64,000 nt of DNA, taken from the NCBI GenBank assembly GCA_902776725.1, contig CACYQX010000001.1, forward strand, positions 183,853-247,852. Direction: 5' to 3'. Positions 51,636-60,214 of this stretch are shown here, one piece after another. Numbering within the stretch: position 1 is the first letter of the stretch; every line of letters begins with the position of its first letter. The notes below the pieces were generated by a model. The model was not told the DNA's origin. It did not search any database and saw nothing but the letters and a program-made list of their open reading frames with translations. Source of the stretch: an uncultured Eubacteriales bacterium. GTDB lineage: Bacteria > Bacillota > Clostridia > Peptostreptococcales > Anaerovoracaceae. Made by a program: the position numbers and the translations under genes.

Positions 51636-53405
51636 CTATTTATCCAAGATGTTAAATCTTTCCTTCTTGTTATAGTGCGTATGCAGGAGCTTCTCGGCGA
51701 GCTCGCTGCCAGGCTTTCCGAGGAAGTTCTCGTAGAGCTCCTGAATCTGCTTGTTGTCGCTGGATACGCGGAGTTCGCAGAGCTGGTCTTCGTCGTAGAG
51801 GGCGTTCATGCGGAGCTCCTTATAGCCGTAGCCAATCTTGTTTCCGTTCTTGATCTTGCTCGGAACTATTGACTGTCCGCCGCCGTTTACGCAGCCGCCC
51901 GGGCAACCCATGATTTCGATGAATGTATACTTGGAGTTGCCTGCTTTGACTTCTTCGAGGAGCGGCTTTGCTGCGGTCATGCTGGATGCGATTGCGATCC
52001 AGAGTTTGTTTCCTGCAACTTCCACTTCCGCTTCTTTGACTCCCTGCATTCCTCTGCAAGCATCAAAGTCAACCTTCTCAAGCTTCTCGCCTTCGAGGAT
52101 CTGCTTAACTGTTCTAAGCGCGGCTTCCATTACACCGCCGGACGCACCAAAGATTACTGCGGCACCCGTATAATCTCCGAAGAGATCCTGGTCATACTGC
52201 TCGTCCTCGAGATCATTAAAGTCGATACCGAACATTTTGATGAGTCTTGCACATTCTCTTGTCGTAAGAACAGCGTCTACATCCGGAAGTCCGCTCGTAT
52301 TGCATTCAGGTCTCTGTATTTCCGACTTCTTTGCAATGCAAGGCATGATGGATACTGAGTAGATATTCTTTGGATCAACACCGTTCTTCTCTGCCCAGTA
52401 AGTCTTGAGCATTGCACCCATCATCATGTGTGGGGACTTTGCAGAAGAAAGATGCGGAAGAAGTTCCGGATACTCGTATTCGATAAATCTAATCCAGCCC
52501 GGTGAGCAGGATGTAAACATCGGAAGAACTCCGCCGTGCTCGAGTCTCTCGAGAAGCTCCGTTCCCTCTTCCATGATTGTAAGGTCTGCGGCAAAGTCTG
52601 TATCGTAAACTCTGTCGAATCCGCAGCGCTTGAGAGCGGCAACCATCTTGCCCGTAACTCTCGTTCCGATCGGAAGACCAAACTCTTCTCCGAGGGATGC
52701 CCTTACCGCAGGAGCTGTCTGAACGATTACAACCTTCTCGGGATCATTAATCGCGTCGATAACTTCCTGAATATGCTCTTTTTCCGTGAGTGCGCCTACA
52801 GGGCAGTTAACTACACACTGTCCACACTGCATACAGTTTACTTCCGCAAAGCTCTTGTCGTAAACAGGAGCAACGATTGTGGCGAATCCTCTGTTTTCAA
52901 AACCGAGAACGCCGAGTCCCTGAACCTTTTTGCAGGTTTCTACACAACGCTCGCAGAGTACGCATTTGGATGTATCTCTTACGATGCCGTGGCTGAAATT
53001 GTCGAATGATGGCTTGGTGTACTCTCCGTCGAACTGATTCTCACGGATACCCATCTCTTCGCAGAGCGTCTGCAATTCGCAGTTCTGGTTTCTCTTGCAG
53101 GAGAGACAATTCTTATTGTGGTTGGACATGATGAGCTCGAGCGAATTTCTTCTACCCTTAAGAGCTCTTTCGGAATTTGTGAAAACCTCCATGCCCTCGC
53201 TTACCGGTGTCGTGCAGGATGAGAGAAGCGCTCTTGCGCCCTTAACCTCAACCAAGCAGATACGGCATGCGCCGGATTTGTTGATATCCTTTAGATAGCA
53301 AAGTGTAGGAATATGAATTCCCGCATTCTGAGCAGCCTCCAGAATAGTCTGTCCGGATTCGGCTGTAATATTTCTTCCGTTAATGGTTAAGTTTACTGTT
53401 GCCAT
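51636..53405 (-). CDS. hydA: NAD-linked [FeFe]-hydrogenase catalytic subunit
   Basis: 589 residues from ATG at 53405 (AGGAGG upstream). N-terminal [2Fe-2S] domain (Cys in TLCYLKD, GACRIC, LLSSC), His-Cys [4Fe-4S] (HNKNCLSC...C), two ferredoxin clusters (CVLCERCVETC, CMQCGQCVVNCP), then the H-cluster domain: L1 TSCSPGW, L2 MPCIAKKSE, L3 MGCPGGCVNGGGQ. L1 has Ser where many monomeric enzymes have the proton-relay Cys. With HydB and a HydC/NuoE subunit it should form a trimeric, possibly electron-bifurcating, enzyme that makes H2 from ferredoxin and NADH. Last gene of the long operon. Confidence 0.95.
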   Translation of the reverse strand: MATVNLTINGRNITAESGQTILEAAQNAGIHIPTLCYLKDINKSGACRICLVEVKGARALLSSCTTPVSEGMEVFTNSERALKGRRNSLELIMSNHNKNCLSCKRNQNCELQTLCEEMGIRENQFDGEYTKPSFDNFSHGIVRDTSKCVLCERCVETCKKVQGLGVLGFENRGFATIVAPVYDKSFAEVNCMQCGQCVVNCPVGALTEKEHIQEVIDAINDPEKVVIVQTAPAVRASLGEEFGLPIGTRVTGKMVAALKRCGFDRVYDTDFAADLTIMEEGTELLERLEHGGVLPMFTSCSPGWIRFIEYEYPELLPHLSSAKSPHMMMGAMLKTYWAEKNGVDPKNIYSVSIMPCIAKKSEIQRPECNTSGLPDVDAVLTTRECARLIKMFGIDFNDLEDEQYDQDLFGDYTGAAVIFGASGGVMEAALRTVKQILEGEKLEKVDFDACRGMQGVKEAEVEVAGNKLWIAIASSMTAAKPLLEEVKAGNSKYTFIEIMGCPGGCVNGGGQSIVPSKIKNGNKIGYGYKELRMNALYDEDQLCELRVSSDNKQIQELYENFLGKPGSELAEKLLHTHYNKKERFNILDK

Positions 53406-53416
53406 TTCCGTACCTC

Positions 53417-55222
53417 CTAAGCTCTGGTTACCGCCTGGAAACGACATGCGTTCATGCAGTTTCCGCATTTGATACATTTTGTCTGATGGATTTCGTAAGG
53501 TTCTTTGCCCTGTACGCCGGTGATGGCTTCTGCCGGGCACGCTCTTGCGCAGAGCGAGCACATCTTACAAAGATCTTTGTCAATCGTGTACGTGAGAAGC
53601 GGTTTGCATACGTGTGCAGGACATTTCTTGTCTACAACGTGAGCTATATACTCGTCTCTGAAATGCGAGATAGTGGATAGAATCGGGTTCGGCGCTGTCT
53701 GGCCGAGTCCGCAGAGCGCTGTATCCTTGATCTCGTAGCAAAGCTCTTCCATCTTGTCGAGAAGCTCCATGCTACCTCTTCCCGCTATTATCTCGTTGAG
53801 CATCTCGAGGAGTCTCTTGGTTCCGACACGGCAAGGTGTACACTTGCCGCAGGATTCGTCAACGATGAATTCCATATAGAATCTCGCAACGTCAACCATA
53901 CAGTTGTCTTCGTCGAGAACGATCATACCGCCTGAGCCCATCATTGATCCCGCGGCCACGAGGTGCTCGTAATCGATAGGAGTATCGAGTTCCTGTTCTG
54001 TCAAGCATCCGCCGGAAGGTCCGCCTGTCTGAACAGCCTTGAAGGCCTTATTGTTCGGGCAGCCACCACCGATTTCGTAGATGATTTCTCTGAGGGTTGT
54101 TCCCATCGGAACTTCTACGAGACCTGTGTTCTTAATCTTTCCGCCAAGGGCGAATACTTTTGTACCCTTGGACTTTTCGGTACCCATTGAGGAATACCAA
54201 TCCGATCCATTAAGAACTATCTGTGCAACGTTTGCCAAAGTTTCTACGTTATTGATGCTTGTCGGCTTACCCCATACGCCGGATACTGCCGGGAACGGCG
54301 GCTTTGGCGTCGGCATTCCGCGACGGCCTTCGATCGATGCGATGAGAGCCGTCTCTTCACCGCAGACGAATGCGCCGGCGCCGAGTCTTATTTCGATATC
54401 AAAACTGAAGTCAGTACCAAAAATATTGTCTCCGAGGAGCCCGAGTTCTCTTGCCTGCTCGATAGCAATCTCAAGTCTATGAACCGCTATCGGATATTCA
54501 GCACGGATGTAGATGTATCCGTGACGCGCACCGACAGCATAAGCCATGAGCGCCATACCTTCGAGAACCGCATGTGGGTCACCTTCCAGAATGGAACGAT
54601 CCATGAATGCGCCCGGGTCACCTTCGTCGGCGTTGCAGATTACATACTTCTCTTCAACAGGCTGGTCAGCTTCAAACTGCCATTTGTTTCCCGTCGGGAA
54701 GCCTGCGCCGCCACGACCACGGAGTCCGGAAGCCTTGACGACATCTATTACCTGCTGCGGTGTCATTTCCGTAAGCGCTGTTCCGAGAGCCTCATAACCT
54801 CTTACGGCTATATACTCCTGAATGTCCTCCGGGTTAATCTTTCCGCAGTTTCTTAATGCGATACGATTCTGTTTTTCGTAGAACTTAATCTTATCGATAT
54901 CGTATATTGTTTCGTTGGTCGCAAGGTCTTCATCTGTGAGTTCGAGTTCCGTAACGCGACGACCTTTATAGAGATGCTCTGAAACGATTCTCTCAACATC
55001 CTCAGGTTTTACATGACAGTAGAAAGTCTTGTCAGGATAGATAGCCACGATAGGTCCCTTCTGGCAAAGACCAAAGCAACCCGTCTTGATAACCTTGACT
55101 TCTTCGTCCAGTCCGAGTTTCTTCAGCTCCTCGTTAAAGTTGTTGAAAATCTCGTCGGACTTGCTGGCGGTACATCCTGTTCCCGCACAGCAAAGCACAT
55201 TTGCACGAATTGCGGTGCGCAT
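53417..55222 (-). CDS. hydB: Hydrogenase NADH/FMN flavoprotein subunit (NuoF-like)
   Basis: 601 residues from ATG at 55222 (AAGGAGG upstream). N-terminal thioredoxin-like [2Fe-2S] domain (CCAGTGCTAS, TGCFGLCQKGP), NuoF core with FMN site GRGGAGFPTGNKW and NADH/FMN segment NADEGDPGAFMDR, SLBB region, NuoF [4Fe-4S] site ESCGKCTPCRVG, and two C-terminal ferredoxin clusters (CKMCSLCARACP, CIKCGNCMNAC). Carries electrons between NADH and HydA. Typical length and cofactor set of bifurcating HydB. Confidence 0.95.
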   Translation of the reverse strand: MRTAIRANVLCCAGTGCTASKSDEIFNNFNEELKKLGLDEEVKVIKTGCFGLCQKGPIVAIYPDKTFYCHVKPEDVERIVSEHLYKGRRVTELELTDEDLATNETIYDIDKIKFYEKQNRIALRNCGKINPEDIQEYIAVRGYEALGTALTEMTPQQVIDVVKASGLRGRGGAGFPTGNKWQFEADQPVEEKYVICNADEGDPGAFMDRSILEGDPHAVLEGMALMAYAVGARHGYIYIRAEYPIAVHRLEIAIEQARELGLLGDNIFGTDFSFDIEIRLGAGAFVCGEETALIASIEGRRGMPTPKPPFPAVSGVWGKPTSINNVETLANVAQIVLNGSDWYSSMGTEKSKGTKVFALGGKIKNTGLVEVPMGTTLREIIYEIGGGCPNNKAFKAVQTGGPSGGCLTEQELDTPIDYEHLVAAGSMMGSGGMIVLDEDNCMVDVARFYMEFIVDESCGKCTPCRVGTKRLLEMLNEIIAGRGSMELLDKMEELCYEIKDTALCGLGQTAPNPILSTISHFRDEYIAHVVDKKCPAHVCKPLLTYTIDKDLCKMCSLCARACPAEAITGVQGKEPYEIHQTKCIKCGNCMNACRFQAVTRA

Positions 55223-55223
55223 C

Positions 55224-55598
55224 TTATACCTCCTTGTTCTGGACAGCATTTACGGTTAATTCTTCCACAACCTGTCCTTTGCCTATATGTTCTTCGAGAA
55301 TGCGAACTGCTTTATCCGGATCAACAAGAACATACGTGGTATGCTCGCCATCTTTTCCGTAAACTTCTACGATTGGTTCGTAAATGCACATTCCGATACA
55401 TCCCGTCTGAGTAATTGTGCAGTTGTAATTTTTGTCTGCAGTTTCCTCAACCAAACGATTGAGCACAGGACGCGCCCCCGCTGCAATTCCACAGGTTGCC
55501 ATGCCGACAACAACGCGATAATCCTTTTCGCTGTCTCGCATCTCAACCCGCTTCAGAGCTTCTTCACGCATCTTCTTCAGATCTTCCAGACTCTTCAT
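55224..55598 (-). CDS. Thioredoxin-like [2Fe-2S] ferredoxin
   Basis: 124 residues. Four cysteines in the thioredoxin-like ferredoxin pattern: Cys36 and a Cys lacking nearby (ATCGIAAGA), then TGCIGMC. Such small subunits occur beside HydAB in Clostridia and shuttle electrons. Strong Shine-Dalgarno AAAGGAGG; abuts the HATPase gene (TAG-ATG) and lies 1 base before hydB. Confidence 0.88.
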   Translation of the reverse strand: MKSLEDLKKMREEALKRVEMRDSEKDYRVVVGMATCGIAAGARPVLNRLVEETADKNYNCTITQTGCIGMCIYEPIVEVYGKDGEHTTYVLVDPDKAVRILEEHIGKGQVVEELTVNAVQNKEV

Positions 55599-56150
55599 CT
55601 ACAGTTCCTCCTTTGTTTGTACAATCCCTTCGTTTATATACGACTTAATCCACATTAGAATTTCAGGTTCCAGTAAGCTGACTCCGTCCAATTCTCTTTT
55701 GACCTCATCCGTTCTGAAAACGAATTCTCCGGAGTCGGTCTTATATGAAAAAACAAAATCCATATTTTCGTTCGCCATGATGCATTGCATCATCATCTCT
55801 CCCAAATCTCCAAGAGGCGGCACGTCGATATTGTCTCTTCTTACACTTGCTTTTAAGAGAGTTCCTTTTCCGACTTCGCTTTCTACATCAAAGCTTCCGT
55901 CGCACATCTCTGTGAGCCCCTTCATAAAGGAGACTCCCAGGCCCACCTTTCTCGTATCTCGCGAGGTGATAAAGGGATCCACTATCTTGCAAAGAAATTC
56001 TTTGGTCATTCCTTTGCCGTCATCCCTTATGGACATCTCTATCAGGTTTTTCTCTTCACTGTCTACTACTTCTACTTCTATATTCTGTGAGTTGGCATGG
56101 ATGCTGTTCATGATGATTTCCATCATATGCATCGCCAAGTCTTCCATCAT
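55599..56150 (-). CDS. GHKL (HATPase_c) ATP-binding protein
   Basis: 183 residues with an isolated histidine-kinase-type ATPase domain: N box IIMNSIHAN, G1 box DDGKGMT, G2 box GLGVSFMKG. No dimerisation His or TM segment, so a soluble ATP-binding switch rather than a full kinase. C-terminal ~60 residues unassigned. Overlaps the PHP gene by ATGA. Part of the signalling block inside the hydrogenase operon. Confidence 0.85.
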   Translation of the reverse strand: MMEDLAMHMMEIIMNSIHANSQNIEVEVVDSEEKNLIEMSIRDDGKGMTKEFLCKIVDPFITSRDTRKVGLGVSFMKGLTEMCDGSFDVESEVGKGTLLKASVRRDNIDVPPLGDLGEMMMQCIMANENMDFVFSYKTDSGEFVFRTDEVKRELDGVSLLEPEILMWIKSYINEGIVQTKEEL

Positions 56151-56848
56151 GCCTCATCACCCCACAGTCTGTTAAACGTTGCACTCGTCATATAATGTTC
56201 GGCTTCCGCGATATCGATTAGCCTATGCGAATCGGAATCCGTAAGCCAAACCGTTTCCTCTTCATTAATCCAAGGATTTCTCGCGAGTACACGCGGTATT
56301 TCTTCCAGTTTCTTTATCTCTAGTCCGTCGTACTCAAGTCCTTCGGGAATAAACCCAAGTTGATTCATTATGCTGTTTTCTCTGTCGAGAACGTGAGCAA
56401 GGATCGCGCGACCGCCCAGCGAATGAATCTCTTCTATCGTTTCTTCGAGCGTTGCGTTTAGCGATACGAGAAGAAGCCTCTCCTCCTGCTCAACGAATTC
56501 GTCTTCCGAATTGCACACCCATTGGTCTCCGAAGAATTCTATATTGTTCTTGATGCCGGGCATGCGCTCATCTATCCACGGTTGAAGTTTTAGTGCGTCT
56601 TCCAATTGTTTAAACAAGGCGAGCACGTGGACTTCTTCCGATGTTTGCAGTTCCGCTCCGTAGAGACATTTGATTCCGGCCTTCTGCGCACATTCGCCAA
56701 ACGCGGGAAGCTGTCTCACGGAATTGTGATCTGTGACCGCAATAAGTTCAAGGCCCTTTATAAGCGCCATATTGCATATATTATTAGGCGTCATTTCATT
56801 CTCCGCGCAGGGAGAAAGCGCGCTATGTATATGCAAATCGTAATACAT
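56147..56848 (-). CDS. PHP-domain phosphoesterase
   Basis: 233 residues. PHP metal-binding motifs: DLHIHSALSPC, AVTDHNS, GAELQTSEEVHVLAL, ILAHV and DSDSHR. Probably a metal-dependent phosphatase or nucleotide phosphoesterase. Overlaps neighbours on both sides by 1-4 bases, so coupled to the DRTGG and HATPase genes. A role in removing a phosphate-based signal is inference. Confidence 0.87.
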   Translation of the reverse strand: MYYDLHIHSALSPCAENEMTPNNICNMALIKGLELIAVTDHNSVRQLPAFGECAQKAGIKCLYGAELQTSEEVHVLALFKQLEDALKLQPWIDERMPGIKNNIEFFGDQWVCNSEDEFVEQEERLLLVSLNATLEETIEEIHSLGGRAILAHVLDRENSIMNQLGFIPEGLEYDGLEIKKLEEIPRVLARNPWINEEETVWLTDSDSHRLIDIAEAEHYMTSATFNRLWGDEA

Positions 56849-57180
56849 TAGATTCCCAGTTCTACGAGAGCCTTTGCTGTCTCAAACACAGGAATATGGC
56901 TCTCAATGATTGCCAAATCCTCTTCTTCGGCCTTTGCGGAAACCTCTTCTGTAAGGGCCGCATTATCCGCAAGGATTACACACGAGAACTCTCTAAGTTT
57001 AGCAACCGCTATGGAGTTCATGTGAATCTGGACCGTAATCCATGCCTGACCGGGTTCACCGTTTCCCATAACCCAACTCAGAAGGTCGCCGCAATATGCA
57101 CCGTCAATTTCTTTTTCTAAATCCGCTCCTTCTGTCGCAAGCGTCCAACCTGTTTCTTCAAGTAACTCATTTAATGTCAT
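56848..57180 (-). CDS. DRTGG-like domain protein (copy 1)
   Basis: 110 residues, one compact alpha/beta domain similar to DRTGG domains associated with HprK and Pta regulators (CGDLLSWVMGNGEPGQAWITVQ, then VILADNAALTEEV). A related protein lies at 58787-59149. May bind a nucleotide or small ligand. Overlaps the PHP gene by 1 base. Confidence 0.7.
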   Translation of the reverse strand: MTLNELLEETGWTLATEGADLEKEIDGAYCGDLLSWVMGNGEPGQAWITVQIHMNSIAVAKLREFSCVILADNAALTEEVSAKAEEEDLAIIESHIPVFETAKALVELGI

Positions 57181-57184
57181 TTGT

Positions 57185-58366
57185 CTACTCCTTCACAGAA
57201 AGTATTCTGCAGTCGTCTAACTTTCTTTCTCCTCTTACTATACCCTCGGCCATTATTCTGCAGTTCTGCATTCCGCATGCGCTGCAGTCCAGTCCCGGAA
57301 GTTTCTCCAGAACCTCGTTTACTTGCTTAAAGAACGCCATCTTTTCCGCAACGCTTTCCTGCTTTTTCTTCTCCGCGATTACATCTTCGCAATAGAGGAG
57401 TTCAAACGGAAGCTCAGGCGGTCCCTTTGTTTCCATCGGCGCGAGCGCGTGGACATTGTTCTTTGCCAGATATCCGTTTCCGAACATCAGATGTCCTCCG
57501 ACGCAACCGTTGAAACAGTTGAACAGATAGAGCAGTCTGAACGATTTCAAAAGATCGAACTCCGCCAGGTCCAATATGTTTTCAACCTTTTCCGAGCCGT
57601 CCGCCATAAGATATTCCGGCTTCTGCGGAATCAGCGCCGTATTGCAGGATTGAAGTCCGGCACGCGAGAAGTCAAGCGTCGGCCTTTCACTTTCCGGTTT
57701 TCTCCTCTGTATCAAAGGCAGTATGTCCACTATCGAAATTGCATGGTCCACTTCTCTGTTTGGATTATCGTATGGATGTTTTGCGAGCACGAGTTTGGCT
57801 TCGCATTCGCAGAGATAGAATATGCCGACGTTTTCTTTATCCGAGAGGCGCTCCCTCACCATCATCGCCGCGATTTCACTCGCGTACCTGAGGGGTGCAA
57901 AATGATCGATAAGCATCGGATACTTCGTCTCAATAAGCTGTACCACCACAGGACAGAAAGATGTGATTACGGAGTCCTTTGATATGCCATCTGCAAGCCT
58001 AAAGGTCTCGTTCATAATCGCACCTTCGATATCGCTTATATCTAGCACCTCGTCAAAGCCGATGTCTTTGATTGACGCGAACATATCCTCCGCCTCTTCC
58101 ATGCTACCGCACTGCGATGAAAGTGCCGCAGGCACAAGACATACGGTATATTCATAATCATTTACAGCGGAAAGCGGACTTCCCTGCGCAAGAAGGCCCT
58201 TGCTGTGACAAGCCCTAATACATCTACCGCAGTTGATGCAGAGATCTTCATCAATGATTATTCGATTGTCCAACATCGAGAGCGCCGATGTCGGGCATGC
58301 CTTGATGCATTTCATGCATTTCTCGCATCGGTCCAATGTGTATTTTACAACCGCTTTCTCGTTCAT
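57185..58366 (-). CDS. Sensory-type [FeFe]-hydrogenase-like Fe-S protein
   Basis: 393 residues. Two N-terminal [4Fe-4S] clusters (CEKCMKCIKACP, CINCGRCIRAC), a divergent H-cluster domain, and a C-terminal Fe-S (PF04060-like) domain CSACGMQNCRIMAEGIVRGE. H-cluster motifs are recognisable but altered: L1 SFCPV (Cys138; first Cys is Phe), L2 CEAK (Cys188), L3 NCFNGCVGG (Cys284, Cys288). Such group C/D proteins without PAS or with few catalytic residues are thought to sense H2 or redox state. Embedded between HATPase and DRTGG genes with 1-4 base spacing. Confidence 0.8.
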   Translation of the reverse strand: MNEKAVVKYTLDRCEKCMKCIKACPTSALSMLDNRIIIDEDLCINCGRCIRACHSKGLLAQGSPLSAVNDYEYTVCLVPAALSSQCGSMEEAEDMFASIKDIGFDEVLDISDIEGAIMNETFRLADGISKDSVITSFCPVVVQLIETKYPMLIDHFAPLRYASEIAAMMVRERLSDKENVGIFYLCECEAKLVLAKHPYDNPNREVDHAISIVDILPLIQRRKPESERPTLDFSRAGLQSCNTALIPQKPEYLMADGSEKVENILDLAEFDLLKSFRLLYLFNCFNGCVGGHLMFGNGYLAKNNVHALAPMETKGPPELPFELLYCEDVIAEKKKQESVAEKMAFFKQVNEVLEKLPGLDCSACGMQNCRIMAEGIVRGERKLDDCRILSVKE

Positions 58367-58794
58367 TACGCTCCTTTAAAAGATATGCTCAGCGTTGTTC
58401 CGGCGGGGCTCGTTTCTATGTTGAATGTATCTGAAACCCTTTTGATATTGGGGAGTCCCATTCCGGCACCAAAGCCAAGGCTTCTTGCTTCTTCGTCAGC
58501 CGTACTGAACCCTGGGGTCATCGCCTTTTCCAAATCTTCGATCCCCGGTCCGTCGTCCGCAAAGATTAGATTTACCGTTCCGTCATCCATCAAGTCCAAA
58601 AGAATCTTTCCGCCATACGCGTGTATTACGAGGTTTATCTCAGCCTCATAGCACGCCACCGCAACATTTCGGAGGACCTTTGGATCGATTCCGACATGCT
58701 TCAAAAGATCTTTGATATGGCTGCTCGCCTTTCCCGCATTTACATAATCGTCTTGAGCAACTTCATATTCTTCGTGGAGTATTGCTTTAGACAT
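58366..58794 (-). CDS. RsbW/SpoIIAB-like HATPase (anti-sigma-like)
   Basis: 142 residues, GHKL ATPase of the serine-kinase/anti-sigma type: N box VACYEAEINLVIHA, G1 DDGPGIEDLEKAM, G2 GFGAGMGLPNIKRVSD. No partner sigma or STAS anti-anti-sigma gene is in the window. Overlaps DRTGG copy 2 by 8 bases and the sensory hydrogenase by 1 base. Confidence 0.85.
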   Translation of the reverse strand: MSKAILHEEYEVAQDDYVNAGKASSHIKDLLKHVGIDPKVLRNVAVACYEAEINLVIHAYGGKILLDLMDDGTVNLIFADDGPGIEDLEKAMTPGFSTADEEARSLGFGAGMGLPNIKRVSDTFNIETSPAGTTLSISFKGA

Positions 58795-59149
58795 CTATTG
58801 CACTCAATCCTTCTGCAAAAAGTCTTCCGCATGCCTCGTACATGCTGAATGCGGTTCCCACTACATTGATTCCCGCCTCTTCCGCAAGATCGACAACATC
58901 GTCCGTGAGTCTCTTTCCGCGAGCGAAGACGATAAAATCCATGTCCAGCATTTCTGCTGTCCTTATCGCCTGTGCGTTGCAGAGTCCCGTAATCAAAACG
59001 GTCTTCTCGGAATCTTTTTGCACCATCGCAAGAACGTCCGACATGAGGTCGCTTGCAAAGGCTTGTACATAATCCTTGTCAAGTTTCTCTTCGTTAACGA
59101 TTGCGATTTTTCTTGCTTCTAGTACTTCTTTGATTTCTCTAGCTGTCAT
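58787..59149 (-). CDS. DRTGG-like domain protein (copy 2)
   Basis: 120 residues from ATG at 59149, which overlaps the NuoE-like stop by one base (TAATG); a longer frame antisense-like to that gene was rejected. Single DRTGG-type alpha/beta domain (VLITGLCNAQAIRTAEMLDMD, FARGKRLTDDVVDLAEE). Paralogue-like partner of the protein at 56848-57180. Confidence 0.75.
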   Translation of the reverse strand: MTAREIKEVLEARKIAIVNEEKLDKDYVQAFASDLMSDVLAMVQKDSEKTVLITGLCNAQAIRTAEMLDMDFIVFARGKRLTDDVVDLAEEAGINVVGTAFSMYEACGRLFAEGLSAIDV

Positions 59150-59652
59150 TATGAGAGTTTGCCTTTCTGCGACATCTCTGCGTCTATAATTGCCTGAATT
59201 TCTCCTCTTAGGATTTCTTTGGTGGAAGCACCGATGACTCTTCCGTCTATGATGCAAACGGGAGCAAGTCCGCAAGCGCCAACACATCTCGTCGCATCGA
59301 TGGAGAAAAGTCCGTCGTCGCTTGTTCCGTTAATGGGAGCACCTGTGATTTCTGATGCCTCTTCAATTAATGCCTGTGAACCCTTTACATAACAAGCCGT
59401 TCCGAGGCAAACGTTGATGATGTGCTTACCCTTTGGCTCTGTTGTGAACTGCGCATAGAAGTTAACTACGCCAAATACTTCCGCGACGCTCTCGCCGGAT
59501 GCTTCGCTGATCTTCTCGATTGCTTCAAACGGTATATAACCAAAAGCATCCTGAACCTCGTGAAGCATTACCATTACAGGTCCTCTTAAATCCTTATGCG
59601 CTTCCACGATTTCGTTAATCTTCTTTATGGATTCGTTGTTCAGTCTTTCCAT
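59149..59652 (-). CDS. hydC: Hydrogenase [2Fe-2S] subunit (NuoE/HydC-like)
   Basis: 167 residues. Helical N-terminus with MLHEVQDAFGYIP, then thioredoxin-like [2Fe-2S] domain with CLGTACYVKG and CVGACGLAPVC (four ligand cysteines). Third subunit of HydABC or NADH-linked formate/hydrogen enzymes. It is separated from hydB and hydA by seven genes, an unusual order. Starts 25 bases after vorC. Confidence 0.92.
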   Translation of the reverse strand: MERLNNESIKKINEIVEAHKDLRGPVMVMLHEVQDAFGYIPFEAIEKISEASGESVAEVFGVVNFYAQFTTEPKGKHIINVCLGTACYVKGSQALIEEASEITGAPINGTSDDGLFSIDATRCVGACGLAPVCIIDGRVIGASTKEILRGEIQAIIDAEMSQKGKLS

Positions 59653-59677
59653 GTCTCCTCCTTACAAATATGCCTTT

Positions 59678-60214
59678 CTATTTAACGCAATCGATTCCGC
59701 GATGAAGCGCATCGATGTTTAACGGGATTAAATCCGCCTTCTTTCCAGCAAAGAGAACCTTGATCATAGCTTCTACGGTTTCAACTTTGAGGAATTTGCT
59801 GGCGCCGATGTACGCGCCGAGCATAACCATGTTTCCGACCTTGGGATTTCCAAGCTCTCTCGCGATATCGTCGCATGGTATATAGTAAGCCTTTACGTCG
59901 TCGCGCGTTACTTTGTCGGCAACGACGCTGCTGTTTACAAATACTCCTCCGCCGCTAATGACATCGGGTTCAAATTTTGCAAGCGACGGTCTATTCATTA
60001 CGATGATGTCGGTCGGGTTTTCGATTAGCGGCGTTCCTATACGAGAGTCACTCAGGATTACCGAGCAGTTCGATGTTCCGCCGCGCATCTCCGGTCCGTA
60101 GGATGGAACCCAAGTCATTTCGAGTCCCTCTTCAACTCCGGCCTCCGCGATATTCTTTCCGATCGACATGACGCCCTGTCCGCCAAATCCGGCGATGATT
60201 ATTTCTTTACGCAT
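59678..60214 (-). CDS. vorC: 2-oxoacid:ferredoxin oxidoreductase gamma subunit
   Basis: 178 residues. Gamma domain of POR/VOR/KOR enzymes: GFGGQGVMSIGKNIAEAG, SYGPEMRGGTSNCSV. Completes the VorDBAC complex that oxidatively decarboxylates branched-chain 2-oxoacids. Overlaps vorA by 8 bases. Confidence 0.93.
   Translation of the reverse strand: MRKEIIIAGFGGQGVMSIGKNIAEAGVEEGLEMTWVPSYGPEMRGGTSNCSVILSDSRIGTPLIENPTDIIVMNRPSLAKFEPDVISGGGVFVNSSVVADKVTRDDVKAYYIPCDDIARELGNPKVGNMVMLGAYIGASKFLKVETVEAMIKVLFAGKKADLIPLNIDALHRGIDCVK

Noticed and set aside
53406-53561. 52-codon N-terminal extension of hydA
   Set aside because: It overlaps the hydB gene in another frame; the ATG at 53405 has AGGAGG and starts the canonical [2Fe-2S] domain.
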